From Bacteroidales bacterium (GTDB lineage: Bacteria; Bacteroidota; Bacteroidia; Bacteroidales; Muribaculaceae): a stretch of 64,000 nucleotides of DNA. The stretch is taken from assembly GCA_014800895.1 (NCBI GenBank), contig JAAVFG010000049.1:46980-110979 (forward strand), read 5' to 3'. Below the pieces are notes generated by a model. The model ran no database searches and had not been told where the DNA came from. It saw only the letters and a list, made by a program, of their open reading frames with translations. Both the position numbers and the translations under genes were made by a program. This document shows, one piece after another, positions 10,301-18,365 of this stretch (its first letter is position 1; each line of letters opens with the position of its first letter).

Positions 10301-10366
10301 ATGGGAGAATATGAGTCCTTCCGAAAGTCAGGGAGGGATAATAAAAGAAATACATAAATAAAAATT

Positions 10367-10400
10367 ACAGGCGGGACACGATTAATCGAGTTCCGCCTGT
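10367..10400 (-). terminator. Terminator at the folK-dnaX convergence
   Basis: ACAGGCGG (10367-10374) pairs with CCGCCTGT (10393-10400), and GAC/GTT extends the stem partly. On the minus strand it is followed by TAATTTTTATTT, so it serves dnaX, whose stop codon lies in the loop. On the plus strand ATGCTTTT follows, so weaker use for folK is possible. Confidence 0.65.
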
Positions 10401-12190
10401 ATGCTTTTAAGAAATTCACCCAACCCGTTGTTTTTGGCAATAGCCTTGATAAGAAATTCTTTAGGAGGGAGGATCTTGGCAACTTCTTTTGAAGTGTCCA
10501 ATTCAGAAGTGATGGCTAAGAAATCATTCCGGAGCGAGTCGCGGAGAAAAGAGATAAGTTTTGGTGAAGACTCGAAAGCCTGTTTCTGTGCCGGATGGTC
10601 AAGCAGTAGATGAATTTCATTCTCACGAGGCATAGAAAGCGAAGCGCTCCTCATTGCAGAAGTCAGAATCCTTTGATCCGGATTAGCTATGATAAAATTA
10701 TTCCATGCCTCCTGCAGAGCCTCTAAAGTAACGGGATTGTTCCTTCGCTCGGTAGATAATCTTTCGGTAGGGGTGTTGTCAGTTAACCTGACCGTCTGTG
10801 GCTTTGGCGCCGGTCGGCGGGGCGCTGAAGACGGGGCGGAAGAGGGTGTGACTACCGGCTGATGATTCATCGGTTTAGGAGGGGAGGGTGGAGCAGGTTG
10901 AGCGGATGCAGGGGAGGAAGGAGGAGCGGATGGAGATTGAGGCGTCTCAGGAGATTGAGGCGTCGAAGAGACGGGAGCGGGTCGTGCGGGCGCCGCAGGC
11001 GACTGAGGAGAAGCAGACACCGGCGCCGCCGTGGGATTCTGTAGACCCGGATTGCGGTAAGTGCCGTTAAAAGGAGGCTCAGCCGGAGAGAGAAGTTGAC
11101 AAAGGCGTATCAGTGCCACCTCGACAAGTAGCTGCTTGTTGGAAGCGGTACGGTAATTGAAATCACACTCATTAAGGATTTTCAGAGCCGCATAATACCA
11201 TTTAAGCGGCAGCGAGCCCGCTTGCTGACGAAATCTCTCAGCCGTATCGGCAGGAAGCTCGAGAAGCGGGAGAGTCTTTGGATCGGCAGCCACCATCAGG
11301 TCGCGCAGATGACGCCCTAAGCCGTCGATAAAGAATAAAGAGTCAAAACCCTTGTCGCGAATCTCCTTGTAGAGGAGGAGAGCATCCGGAATGTCCGACT
11401 TGGCGAACGCTTCCGTAAGACGGAAGTAATATTCATAATCGAGGACATTGAGCGATTCAATGGTCTTATCGTATGTCACGTCGCCATCGCAGGAAGCCGC
11501 CACCTGATCAAAGATTGATAACGCATCGCGCATCGCGCCGTCAGCTTTGCGGGCTATCACACCCAAGGCACGTCGTTCCGTAGAGATACCTTCGCTTTGA
11601 GCAACATATTCGAGATGATCGATAGTGTCATCGATAGTGATGCGTTTGAAGTCATAGATCTGACAACGTGAGAGGATGGTGGGGATCACCTTATGCTTCT
11701 CGGTAGTGGCAAGAATAAAAATCACATAAGAAGGGGGCTCCTCAAGCGTCTTGAGAAAAGCATTGAAAGCCGCGGAAGAGAGCATGTGTACCTCATCAAT
11801 GATAAAGACACGATACTTGCCGCTCTGCGGAGGGATATTCACCTGCTCGGTAATGGCACGGATATCATTCACGCTATTATTAGAGGCGGCATCCAGTTCG
11901 ATAAGATTATAAGAATTGCCCCTCTCTATGGCGCGACAGGACTCACACTCGCCGCATGCCTCTCCGTCGGGAGTAGGGTTAAGGCAGTTGATAGTCTTGG
12001 CAAATATACGGGCGCAGGAAGTCTTGCCCACACCACGCGGACCACAGAAGAGATAAGCCTGAGCGAGACGTCCCGAGGATATGGCATTCTTAAGAGTGAC
12101 AGTCAGATTCTTTTGTCCCACCACCGTCTTGAAAGTCGCCGGACGGTATTTACGGGCGCTGACTATATATTTCCTGTTGGAATCAGACAT
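10382..12190 (-). CDS. dnaX: DNA polymerase III subunit gamma/tau
   Basis: DnaX is the ATPase motor of the sliding-clamp loader. The AAA+ module has Walker A GPRGVGKTS at residues 50-58, zinc ligands C69, C79, C82 and C85, and the Walker B region FIIDEVHML. An arginine-finger (SRC) motif and the subunit III region follow. A Pro/Ala/Ser-rich linker lies at about residues 365-470, then a tau-like C-terminal domain. The 602-residue length fits Bacteroidetes. I did not see a clear slippery frameshift site for a short gamma form. Confidence 0.96.
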   Translation of the reverse strand: MSDSNRKYIVSARKYRPATFKTVVGQKNLTVTLKNAISSGRLAQAYLFCGPRGVGKTSCARIFAKTINCLNPTPDGEACGECESCRAIERGNSYNLIELDAASNNSVNDIRAITEQVNIPPQSGKYRVFIIDEVHMLSSAAFNAFLKTLEEPPSYVIFILATTEKHKVIPTILSRCQIYDFKRITIDDTIDHLEYVAQSEGISTERRALGVIARKADGAMRDALSIFDQVAASCDGDVTYDKTIESLNVLDYEYYFRLTEAFAKSDIPDALLLYKEIRDKGFDSLFFIDGLGRHLRDLMVAADPKTLPLLELPADTAERFRQQAGSLPLKWYYAALKILNECDFNYRTASNKQLLVEVALIRLCQLLSPAEPPFNGTYRNPGLQNPTAAPVSASPQSPAAPARPAPVSSTPQSPETPQSPSAPPSSPASAQPAPPSPPKPMNHQPVVTPSSAPSSAPRRPAPKPQTVRLTDNTPTERLSTERRNNPVTLEALQEAWNNFIIANPDQRILTSAMRSASLSMPRENEIHLLLDHPAQKQAFESSPKLISFLRDSLRNDFLAITSELDTSKEVAKILPPKEFLIKAIAKNNGLGEFLKSIQAELD

Positions 12191-12211
12191 ATAAAGAATA
12201 AATTATAACTA

Positions 12212-12241
12212 CAAATCTAATAAAAAAATCCGATAATGCAA
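12212..12241 (-). promoter_or_regulatory. Promoter of dnaX
   Basis: On the minus strand TTG (12239-12241) and TAGATTTG (12212-12219) are separated by 19 bp, which is the usual Bacteroidetes -33/-7 arrangement. The ATG is about 20 bp downstream. Confidence 0.6.
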
Positions 12242-12367
12242 CAATATCCGCCTGTAGGCGTTACAATTTTAAGAATAAAAAGATAACCGAGATTTAACAA
12301 TTATATTGTATCAGAAATTACGCCTGGCATGGAATCATCCAGGAATTATCAAAATAGAATATAAGTT

Positions 12368-12925
12368 ATGAAGAGTTCTTTATATACCCGTACAGGAGAT
12401 GACGGCACGACATCGCTTGTAGGAGGCGAGAGAGCCAAGAAGAATAGTCCCCGTCTGGAGGCATACGGCACGATTGATGAATTATCATCTTTCCTTGGAG
12501 CGATAGCGGCAGACATACGTACGGACAGCGAGCTGCAGGGACAGATCCGAGAGATACAGAATGAGCTTTTCAATGTCGGCGCCTATCTTGCCACTCAGCC
12601 GGCATCGGGCACGCGTCCCGCCTGCGCCGCTCTTACGGAGTCAAAGATGCAGCAGCTTGAAGGCTGGATCGACGCTCTGGATGAGCAGACCCCGAAGATC
12701 AATAGTTTCGTCTTGCCCGGCGGCAGCGAATTGGCGGCGAAATGTCATCTGGCGCGCACAGTCTGTCGCAGAGCGGAGCGTCGAATTCTCGACCTCTCGG
12801 AAGAAGAATATGTAGATCCGAAAGTGACGGCATATATCAACCGTCTGTCAGATTATCTCTTCATAGCGGCGCGCTATATCAATTTCATGCGCGGTGTGAA
12901 CGAAGTGATATGGAAACAAGGATAA
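12368..12925 (+). CDS. Cob(I)alamin adenosyltransferase, PduO type
   Basis: The enzyme adenosylates reduced corrinoids to make adenosylcobalamin. The 185 residues carry the PduO-type N-terminal motif YTRTGDDGTTSLVGGER, then YGTIDELSSFLG and the C-terminal signature RTVCRRAERRILDL. The last part, YINRLSDYLFIAARY, is the usual helix. No cobalamin riboswitch is visible in the 177 bp upstream. DUF2795 follows 34 bp later. Confidence 0.93.
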   Translation: MKSSLYTRTGDDGTTSLVGGERAKKNSPRLEAYGTIDELSSFLGAIAADIRTDSELQGQIREIQNELFNVGAYLATQPASGTRPACAALTESKMQQLEGWIDALDEQTPKINSFVLPGGSELAAKCHLARTVCRRAERRILDLSEEEYVDPKVTAYINRLSDYLFIAARYINFMRGVNEVIWKQG

Positions 12926-12959
12926 AAAAATAATACAAACGAAATAAAAACAGAAAGAT

Positions 12960-13181
12960 ATGTATTGGACACTTGAACTTGCGTCAAAGCTTGAGGACGC
13001 ACCCTGGCCCGCCACAAAGGAGGAGCTCATAGATTTTGCGATGCGCAGTGGCGCCCCTATGGAAGTGATCGAGAATCTCCACGAGATCGAGGATGAAGGC
13101 GAGATCTACGAGAGCATCGAGGATATCTGGCCCGACTACCCCTCCAAAGACGACTTCTTCTTCAACGAAGAGGAGTATTAA
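12960..13181 (+). CDS. DUF2795 small acidic protein
   Basis: This 73-residue acidic protein has the family form seen throughout Bacteroidetes: WPATKEELIDFAMRSGAP, a helix with conserved Glu/Asp, then IWPDYPSKDDFFFNEEEY at the end. Its function is unknown. It is probably co-transcribed with the adenosyltransferase gene and ends at the terminator at 13227-13267. A diverged copy of its last codons and its terminator is found 1.38 kb downstream (see 14525-14560). Confidence 0.85.
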   Translation: MYWTLELASKLEDAPWPATKEELIDFAMRSGAPMEVIENLHEIEDEGEIYESIEDIWPDYPSKDDFFFNEEEY

Positions 13182-13226
13182 ACTAAATATAACCATAAAA
13201 ACGGGTAAGTAATTGAGGATAAAGGA

Positions 13227-13267
13227 AATGAGGCAAGTAATGATAAACTTGTCTCATTCTTTTTTAT
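13227..13267 (+). terminator. Terminator after DUF2795
   Basis: AATGAGGCAAGT (13227-13238) pairs with ACTTGTCTCATT (13247-13258), with one G-T pair, and CTTTTTTATT follows. The internal 12-mer GATAAACTTGTC recurs in the second terminator at 14603-14649. Confidence 0.75.
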
Positions 13268-13330
13268 TAAAATTTTGATCTTTTGTTGTGAGTGCAAGGT
13301 TTTGGCAGTGATGTTTATTAATTTTGCAGT

Positions 13331-14371
13331 ATGAAGCAGACGAAGATACGGATTGTAAAGGATGATGGGGAGGAGGTTGAGGCTTTTGCTCCTGTTATAC
13401 TGTCAGCGAGTAGGGCTACGGATATTCCGGCGTTTTATGCGGAATGGTTTTTCGAGAGATTGGAGAGTGGGTATTGTCGATGGCGGAATCCTTTCAATGG
13501 AGTGGATAGTTATGTGGCTTTTCGGGATGTTCGGTTTATTGTATTTTGGTCTAAGAATCCAAGTCCGCTTATCCCTTATCTTGATAGACTTAAAGAAAAG
13601 GAGATAGGTTGCTATATTCAATATACGCTTAATGATTATGAGGATGAGGGATTGGAGCCGGGTGTGTCTTCTTTGCGTGAAAGGATTCGGACTTTCAAGG
13701 ATCTGGTGGAGAATTTGGGAGTAGGGAGAGTGGTATGGCGATTTGACCCATTGCTACTTACTGATAAAATCGGGATTACGGAGTTATTGGCAAAGATTGA
13801 GAGGATTGGAGATCAGCTGAAGGGATATACGGAGAAATTAGTATTCAGTTTTGCTGATATATCTGTCTATCGTAAGGTGGGTAATAATCTTCGTAATCAT
13901 GGAGTGAATTATCGTGAATGGACGAAGACTGACATGATTGAGTTTGCCGAGAGATTATCGAAGTTGAATGTAGGTAAAGGATGGAATTTAAAGTTGGCGA
14001 CTTGTGGGGAGAGGATAGATCTCGAACAATTCGGCATTACCCATAACAGATGTATCGATGACGAATTGATAACGAGGATAGGCTGGCAGGATGAAAAGTT
14101 GATGAATCATCTAGGGATGAAAGTCAATACTCTTATACCGTCTCTCTTTGGCGATACTGAAATTCCTGACAGAGCGATAATGATTGATGACAGTCATTAT
14201 GCTATGCGGAGTCGCTCGAACAAGGATTCAGGCCAACGTAAATTCTGTGGTTGCATAAATGCCAAGGATATAGGTCAATATAATACTTGTCCGCATGGCT
14301 GTCTATACTGCTATGCCAATACGAGTCCGGAGTCTGCGCTCGCTAATTACCGGACTTGTAATTCTCTGTAG
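13331..14371 (+). CDS. DUF1848 family protein with a C-terminal CxxxCxxC iron-sulfur-type motif
   Basis: The 346-residue protein matches DUF1848: ILSASRATDIPAFY at the N-terminus, FWSKNPSPLIPYL near residue 75, then FRFDP-like and RDKWG-like motifs in a likely TIM-barrel. The end holds CGC (C306, C308) and CPHGCLYCYA (C320, C324, C327), a Cx3Cx2C pattern like that of radical-SAM enzymes but at the C-terminus. The reaction is unknown. A -7 element TAATTTTG (13319-13326) ends only 4 bp before the ATG, so the mRNA may be nearly leaderless. Codon use is more A/T- and GG-rich than in its neighbours, and the gene lies between duplicated DUF2795 tails, both of which suggest transfer. Confidence 0.85.
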   Translation: MKQTKIRIVKDDGEEVEAFAPVILSASRATDIPAFYAEWFFERLESGYCRWRNPFNGVDSYVAFRDVRFIVFWSKNPSPLIPYLDRLKEKEIGCYIQYTLNDYEDEGLEPGVSSLRERIRTFKDLVENLGVGRVVWRFDPLLLTDKIGITELLAKIERIGDQLKGYTEKLVFSFADISVYRKVGNNLRNHGVNYREWTKTDMIEFAERLSKLNVGKGWNLKLATCGERIDLEQFGITHNRCIDDELITRIGWQDEKLMNHLGMKVNTLIPSLFGDTEIPDRAIMIDDSHYAMRSRSNKDSGQRKFCGCINAKDIGQYNTCPHGCLYCYANTSPESALANYRTCNSL

Positions 14372-14524
14372 GACATATCACTAAATAATACGTTATAATG
14401 CTATCTAAAGTCTTGGATATAGTAAACTTGTCTATCGTTGTCCGGTATAACCTTTCAAGTAGTTTTCAGGTCATCTGATACTTGTCGTATTTCGGTTGCT
14501 TTAGAGCTAATAAATTGATAGCCA

Positions 14525-14560
14525 GGTGATAATATCATCTTCAACGAGGAGGAATATTAA
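14525..14560 (+). pseudogene. Remnant of the 3' end of a second DUF2795 gene
   Basis: Bases 14537-14560 match the last 24 bases of the DUF2795 gene (13158-13181) at 21 positions. They encode IFNEEEY-stop against FFNEEEY-stop, and the changes within the shared codons are synonymous. Only the tail is present. The downstream terminator is also shared, at a similar distance from the stop codon. This looks like the far border of a segment brought in by homologous recombination. Confidence 0.65.
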
Positions 14561-14602
14561 GCCGTAATCGGGCGAAAACTTCGTCTTAAATAATTAAAAT
14601 AC

Positions 14603-14649
14603 AAGCGATTGACGAGTTGAAAAGATAAACTTGTCAATCGCTTTTTATC
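14603..14649 (+). terminator. Second, related terminator
   Basis: The arm AAGCGATTGACGAGTT (14603-14618) pairs with AACTTGTCAATCGCTT (14628-14643), with one G-T pair, and CTTTTTATCT overlaps its end. It shares GATAAACTTGTC with the terminator behind the intact DUF2795 gene. It may now end transcription from the DUF1848 gene. Confidence 0.75.
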
Positions 14650-14899
14650 TTGGAGGGGGGGTAAAAATTAAAATCAAATTAATCCGGAATCCGCTTGCGG
14701 CTCAATCCCCTGAGAGCCGGGTTTGAGACTCATATATCAGGAAATCTGAAGCTTGCTCACGGAATCAGGCTAATTACGAACCAAGCCAATGGGAAATCGG
14801 GATAATGGGGCTTCCGCTTAAAAATTTTTTCGCTTTGCCGGTATTTTTATTATCTTTGGAATCTAAAGGGAAGATAATAACTCTGAAAATAATATAACT

Positions 14900-15451
14900 A
14901 TGATAGAAGAGATAAAGGAATTCAATCGGAAATTTGTAGAGAATAAGGATTATGAGAGATTCGCTACAAGTAAATATCCGGATAAGAAGATAGCTATCGT
15001 GAGCTGCATGGATACGCGACTTGTGGAATTACTCCCCGCGGCTTTGGGTTTCCGCAATGGAGATGTCAAGATAATCAAGAATGCCGGAGGCACGATAGTG
15101 AATCCCTTCGACTCTACGATGCGTTCCATCCTTGTGGCGGTGTATGAGTTGGGAGTGACTGAGATAATGGTGATCGGTCATACTGAGTGTGGCGTGCAGG
15201 GAATGGATGCGGAGGAGATGCTTCACACCATGAAGGAGAGAGGCGTGAGCCAGGAGCATATCACCCTTATGGAGCATTGCGGTATCAATCTCCGCGAATG
15301 GCTGCATGGTTTTGAAGACACTGACGCCGCGATCGTCGAGACCGTCGATCTTATTTCCCATCATCCGCTTATGCCTCCGGAGGGGGTAAACGTGCAGGGC
15401 TTTGTGATGGACAGCTATACCGGGGCATTACGACATATTGAGGTGGACTGA
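14900..15451 (+). CDS. Beta-class carbonic anhydrase
   Basis: The enzyme interconverts CO2 and bicarbonate in the cytoplasm. Zinc ligands are C36 (SCMDTR, with the D38-R40 dyad), H94 and C97 (GHTECG). The 183-residue length and the NAGG motif place it with the short Cab-like clade rather than the longer plant or E. coli Can forms. It appears monocistronic, with its own -7 element TATCTTTG at 14851-14858. It converges on recD2. Confidence 0.93.
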   Translation: MIEEIKEFNRKFVENKDYERFATSKYPDKKIAIVSCMDTRLVELLPAALGFRNGDVKIIKNAGGTIVNPFDSTMRSILVAVYELGVTEIMVIGHTECGVQGMDAEEMLHTMKERGVSQEHITLMEHCGINLREWLHGFEDTDAAIVETVDLISHHPLMPPEGVNVQGFVMDSYTGALRHIEVD

Positions 15452-15507
15452 ACCTCTCATTGCTTCGAGGGGACGACCCGGGGCGCGGTGCCGGCGAAGA
15501 TAATAAT

Positions 15508-17418
15508 TTATTTAAGTCTCTCCTTGAAATTGGAATTGCGTGTGGAATTGGGATTATTATCTATGGCATATTGAAGCGCCTCTTTCTCTCCAACCAACAC
15601 ACAGAGGTCAGTGGCACGGCTTACAGCCGTATATAGGAGATTACGGTAAAGCATTGGGCGGTGTGCCATAGTGACGGGGAATATCATATTCTTTACCTCC
15701 GAGCCTTGGAGTTTATGCACGGTTGTGGCGTATGCCAATACCAACTCGCTCAATTCGCTACGCTTATATACAGAACGGAGACCACCCGGATATTCCACAG
15801 TGAGCGTCTGGATCCCCGTATCCACCTCCACTATCCGCCCCGTCTCACCATTATATACCCCTCTTTCTCTTGAATTGGCGGTCTGCATCACAGGGTCGCC
15901 GAGACGCATTATTGTTGCTCCGCGCCTCAGAGCCGGACCATCCGGATTAATACGCTCCTGAAGATCGATGTTAAGCTGACGCGCTCCCAAGGGACCGATC
16001 TGTTGCGGTGTGACCACCACTATGTCCCGTGGAGCTATCCCTCTCTCCGCAGGCAATTCCGCCGCCATGAGGGAGATAATCTTATTATGTATTCGCTTCA
16101 CGGTAGGCTCCTCTATAATCATGAGATCCCTTTCCGGATCTGACTCCGGGAGGATGCCCGAATTGATGGCTCTCGCTCCCGACGCTATGAGCGAACCGTC
16201 GCCCTGACGGAAATTCTCCGTTAGGCGCGCCACCGGGATACTGCCGGAATCAATCATATCACGCAGCACATCTCCCGCTCCTATAGCCGGCAACTGATCC
16301 ACATCACCCACCAGCACAATCTTCGTGCCGGGACGAACAGCCTGAAGGAGATGATCGAAAAGCACCTGCTCCATCATTGATCCTTCATCTATGATAAGCA
16401 CATCAGTGTCAAGCGCTTTATTATGATACCCCTCTCCCTGTCGGTATCCTAACAGCCGATGGATGGTGGAAGCCTCTGCTCCTGTCAGATTGCTCATCCG
16501 TTTGGCGGCGCGACCCGTAGGAGCCGCCAGTATCACTTTCTTCCCCTGACTCTCCAGAATATCGATCACACCGTTCAGAACCGTAGTCTTTCCCGAGCCG
16601 GGACCGCCCGTAATAACAGAGACAGGAGAATTAAGCACCATTTCAATCGCTTCCGATTGGTCGGGACTATACTCATGCCCCTCCTTGCTTTTTGACGGAA
16701 TCATCCCGGCAGGAATCTTCTCAATCTCCGCCTCCATAAGCAATTTCAATTTCTTTGCCCCCTCCTTCTCGGCATTATAGAATACCGGGAGATACAAACC
16801 GCCGCGGCTCTCCACCAATCTTCCACTCTCCAAAAGCGGAGCTATAGCTTTCTCGATCTTCTCAGGAGACACGCCGGCAATCCCTGCCGCGGCGCTCAGC
16901 GCCTGATCTTTAGTGGCGAAGAGATGTCCCGCCTCGGCATAGTGCTTCACCGCAGTCAGGAGTGCACCCTGCAGGCGTCGAAGATCATCGGAGGGTATTC
17001 CTAATCGTTTCCCGATCTTATCCGCAGGATAAAAAGAGAAACGCCAGACATCCTCCACCATTGAATAGGGATCCTCCAGCACTATCTTCTCCGTGCGCTT
17101 CCTGTACTTCCCGAAAATACGGCTTATCTCCAGATCCGACAGCCCGGAGGAATAAAGAAAAGCGAGGAGTCCCGGATGATAAGGAAGCTCGTTGAGACTT
17201 TTGGACGCTGCTTCCACACGGGCTTCTCCGAGCCCGGGGATAGCCTTAGCCTTATCCGGCGTCTCGGCAAGCACGCGCACTGCATCCTTACCGAAGGCAT
17301 CCACTAATCTTTTTGCATAGACAGGTCCGATACCTTCCACCCATTTCCCCGCAAGAAAAGCTTCAGCCCCTTCCGGAGTGAGGGCATCTGTAAGATCTCT
17401 TATAGTAGTGTTTTCCAT
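15508..17418 (-). CDS. recD2: RecD2-type SF1B DNA helicase
   Basis: This is a 636-residue 5'-3' helicase of the RecD/TraA group that acts without RecBC. The N-terminal region has helix-hairpin-helix motifs (GIGPVYAKRL, IPGLGEARVEAA). Walker A GGPGSGKTT is near residue 272. DEGSMM, GDVDQLPAIGAG and TVHKLQGSE follow in order. I chose the ATG at 17418 because the upstream in-frame start at 17517 would run 62 bp into the NERD gene and adds 33 residues with no family match that I can see. It is the last gene of a minus-strand run. Confidence 0.9.
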   Translation of the reverse strand: MENTTIRDLTDALTPEGAEAFLAGKWVEGIGPVYAKRLVDAFGKDAVRVLAETPDKAKAIPGLGEARVEAASKSLNELPYHPGLLAFLYSSGLSDLEISRIFGKYRKRTEKIVLEDPYSMVEDVWRFSFYPADKIGKRLGIPSDDLRRLQGALLTAVKHYAEAGHLFATKDQALSAAAGIAGVSPEKIEKAIAPLLESGRLVESRGGLYLPVFYNAEKEGAKKLKLLMEAEIEKIPAGMIPSKSKEGHEYSPDQSEAIEMVLNSPVSVITGGPGSGKTTVLNGVIDILESQGKKVILAAPTGRAAKRMSNLTGAEASTIHRLLGYRQGEGYHNKALDTDVLIIDEGSMMEQVLFDHLLQAVRPGTKIVLVGDVDQLPAIGAGDVLRDMIDSGSIPVARLTENFRQGDGSLIASGARAINSGILPESDPERDLMIIEEPTVKRIHNKIISLMAAELPAERGIAPRDIVVVTPQQIGPLGARQLNIDLQERINPDGPALRRGATIMRLGDPVMQTANSRERGVYNGETGRIVEVDTGIQTLTVEYPGGLRSVYKRSELSELVLAYATTVHKLQGSEVKNMIFPVTMAHRPMLYRNLLYTAVSRATDLCVLVGEKEALQYAIDNNPNSTRNSNFKERLK

Positions 17419-17455
17419 AATATTATATTTTAGACATATGTCAGCCATTGAGCGG

Positions 17456-18355
17456 TCAATGCAGGCGGTCGATGGAGCAAGTGAAGCGACATTCTGGATA
17501 ATTCTCGCAACCGACAAACTCCCCGGTCTTGCTTTTCCGGACTATCAGCCGTCCGCCACAGCGGGGGCACACCCCGCGGCGTATCCCGGCATTGATATTG
17601 CGGGAGGTCTCGCGGGCATATTCACGGTGTTGTCGTTCATTGCCACGCTCCGTGATATTGGCAGCGTAAATCTTTTCAGCCAATTCAGCAATCTCCTCAC
17701 GGTCAAGCACTCTCTTCCGCCTGTTAATCTCCGGAATCAGCTCCTCCAGCGATAACACCCGCTGTCGCTCCTCCAGCCTCACCTCCTTCCCGAAACGCCA
17801 CCATCGCCGTTTTCTCTCCTCGGAGGGGAGGAATGTGCGCGCGATATGGCGGTCAGGGAGTATCCCCCTCGGCTCAATAATCTCATCCGCCCTGATATCC
17901 ATCCGCCACGCCTCGGTAAAAAGAATGACAGAGATGAAAAGGGAGGGGTCAACATCGGGAAGGATGCGTCTCACCGCCCGGATATGCGACGCATTTTGCA
18001 GCAAAGGATTATAAAATGTCTTGGAAGAAGAGGATAAATGTTGCTGCCAGTACTGTCCATGCTCGCTTCCCGATATTCTGCCGGCATGACTCTTGGTCTC
18101 GATCACGAATATACCTCGCCGTGATATCACGATATGATCAATCTGGGAAGTCTTGCCGCCAGGGGCAGGAAGCATGAGGTCGTTGATGACAATGTTATCC
18201 TTGCGTTTAAGCTGCCTCAGCGTCTTGCTCACCATCCTCTCCCCGGCTTTCCCCTTACGGCGAAGACGCATGGCATGACGCAGCCGGGCGAGCACCACCG
18301 CTCCCCATACAATCACCGCTCCTATCAGGATGCCTAATATAAGATCAATACCCAT
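17456..18355 (-). CDS. NERD-domain protein with a topoisomerase-type zinc finger
   Basis: The protein starts with one membrane segment (GIDLILGILIGAVIVWGAVV). A NERD domain follows, a nuclease-like fold with the pattern KTSQIDHIVISRRGIFVIETK (D, E and K as in restriction-type nucleases). It ends with a C4 zinc finger, CPRCGGRL then GCENYPECRF, like the C-terminus of topoisomerase I. It may act on DNA at the membrane, but the role is unknown. The ATG at 18355 lies 10 bp from the upstream gene's stop; the longer frame to 18457 overlaps that gene and is less likely. The chosen form has 299 residues. Confidence 0.85.
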   Translation of the reverse strand: MGIDLILGILIGAVIVWGAVVLARLRHAMRLRRKGKAGERMVSKTLRQLKRKDNIVINDLMLPAPGGKTSQIDHIVISRRGIFVIETKSHAGRISGSEHGQYWQQHLSSSSKTFYNPLLQNASHIRAVRRILPDVDPSLFISVILFTEAWRMDIRADEIIEPRGILPDRHIARTFLPSEERKRRWWRFGKEVRLEERQRVLSLEELIPEINRRKRVLDREEIAELAEKIYAANITERGNERQHREYARETSRNINAGIRRGVCPRCGGRLIVRKSKTGEFVGCENYPECRFTCSIDRLH

Positions 18356-18365
18356 ATCCGCAATA

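Larger units (their letters stand above)
14372..14899. other. Intergenic region with a DUF2795 tail copy, terminator and promoter
   Basis: This 528-bp stretch holds no full gene. It contains the DUF2795 tail copy (14525-14560), its terminator (14603-14649), and a -7 element TATCTTTG (14851-14858) for the carbonic anhydrase gene. I recognise nothing in 14372-14520 or 14650-14840. Confidence 0.6.

Noticed and set aside
10862..11070. Arg-rich small ORFs opposite the dnaX linker
   Set aside because: They are antisense to the Pro/Ala-rich linker, a low-complexity artefact.
12191..12367. Cobalamin riboswitch before the adenosyltransferase gene
   Set aside because: No B12-box (GCCACTG-like) or matching long fold was found, only a short CGCC/GGCG hairpin.
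17418..17517. Longer N-terminus for RecD2
   Set aside because: It would overlap the upstream NERD gene by 62 bp, and the added residues do not resemble the family.
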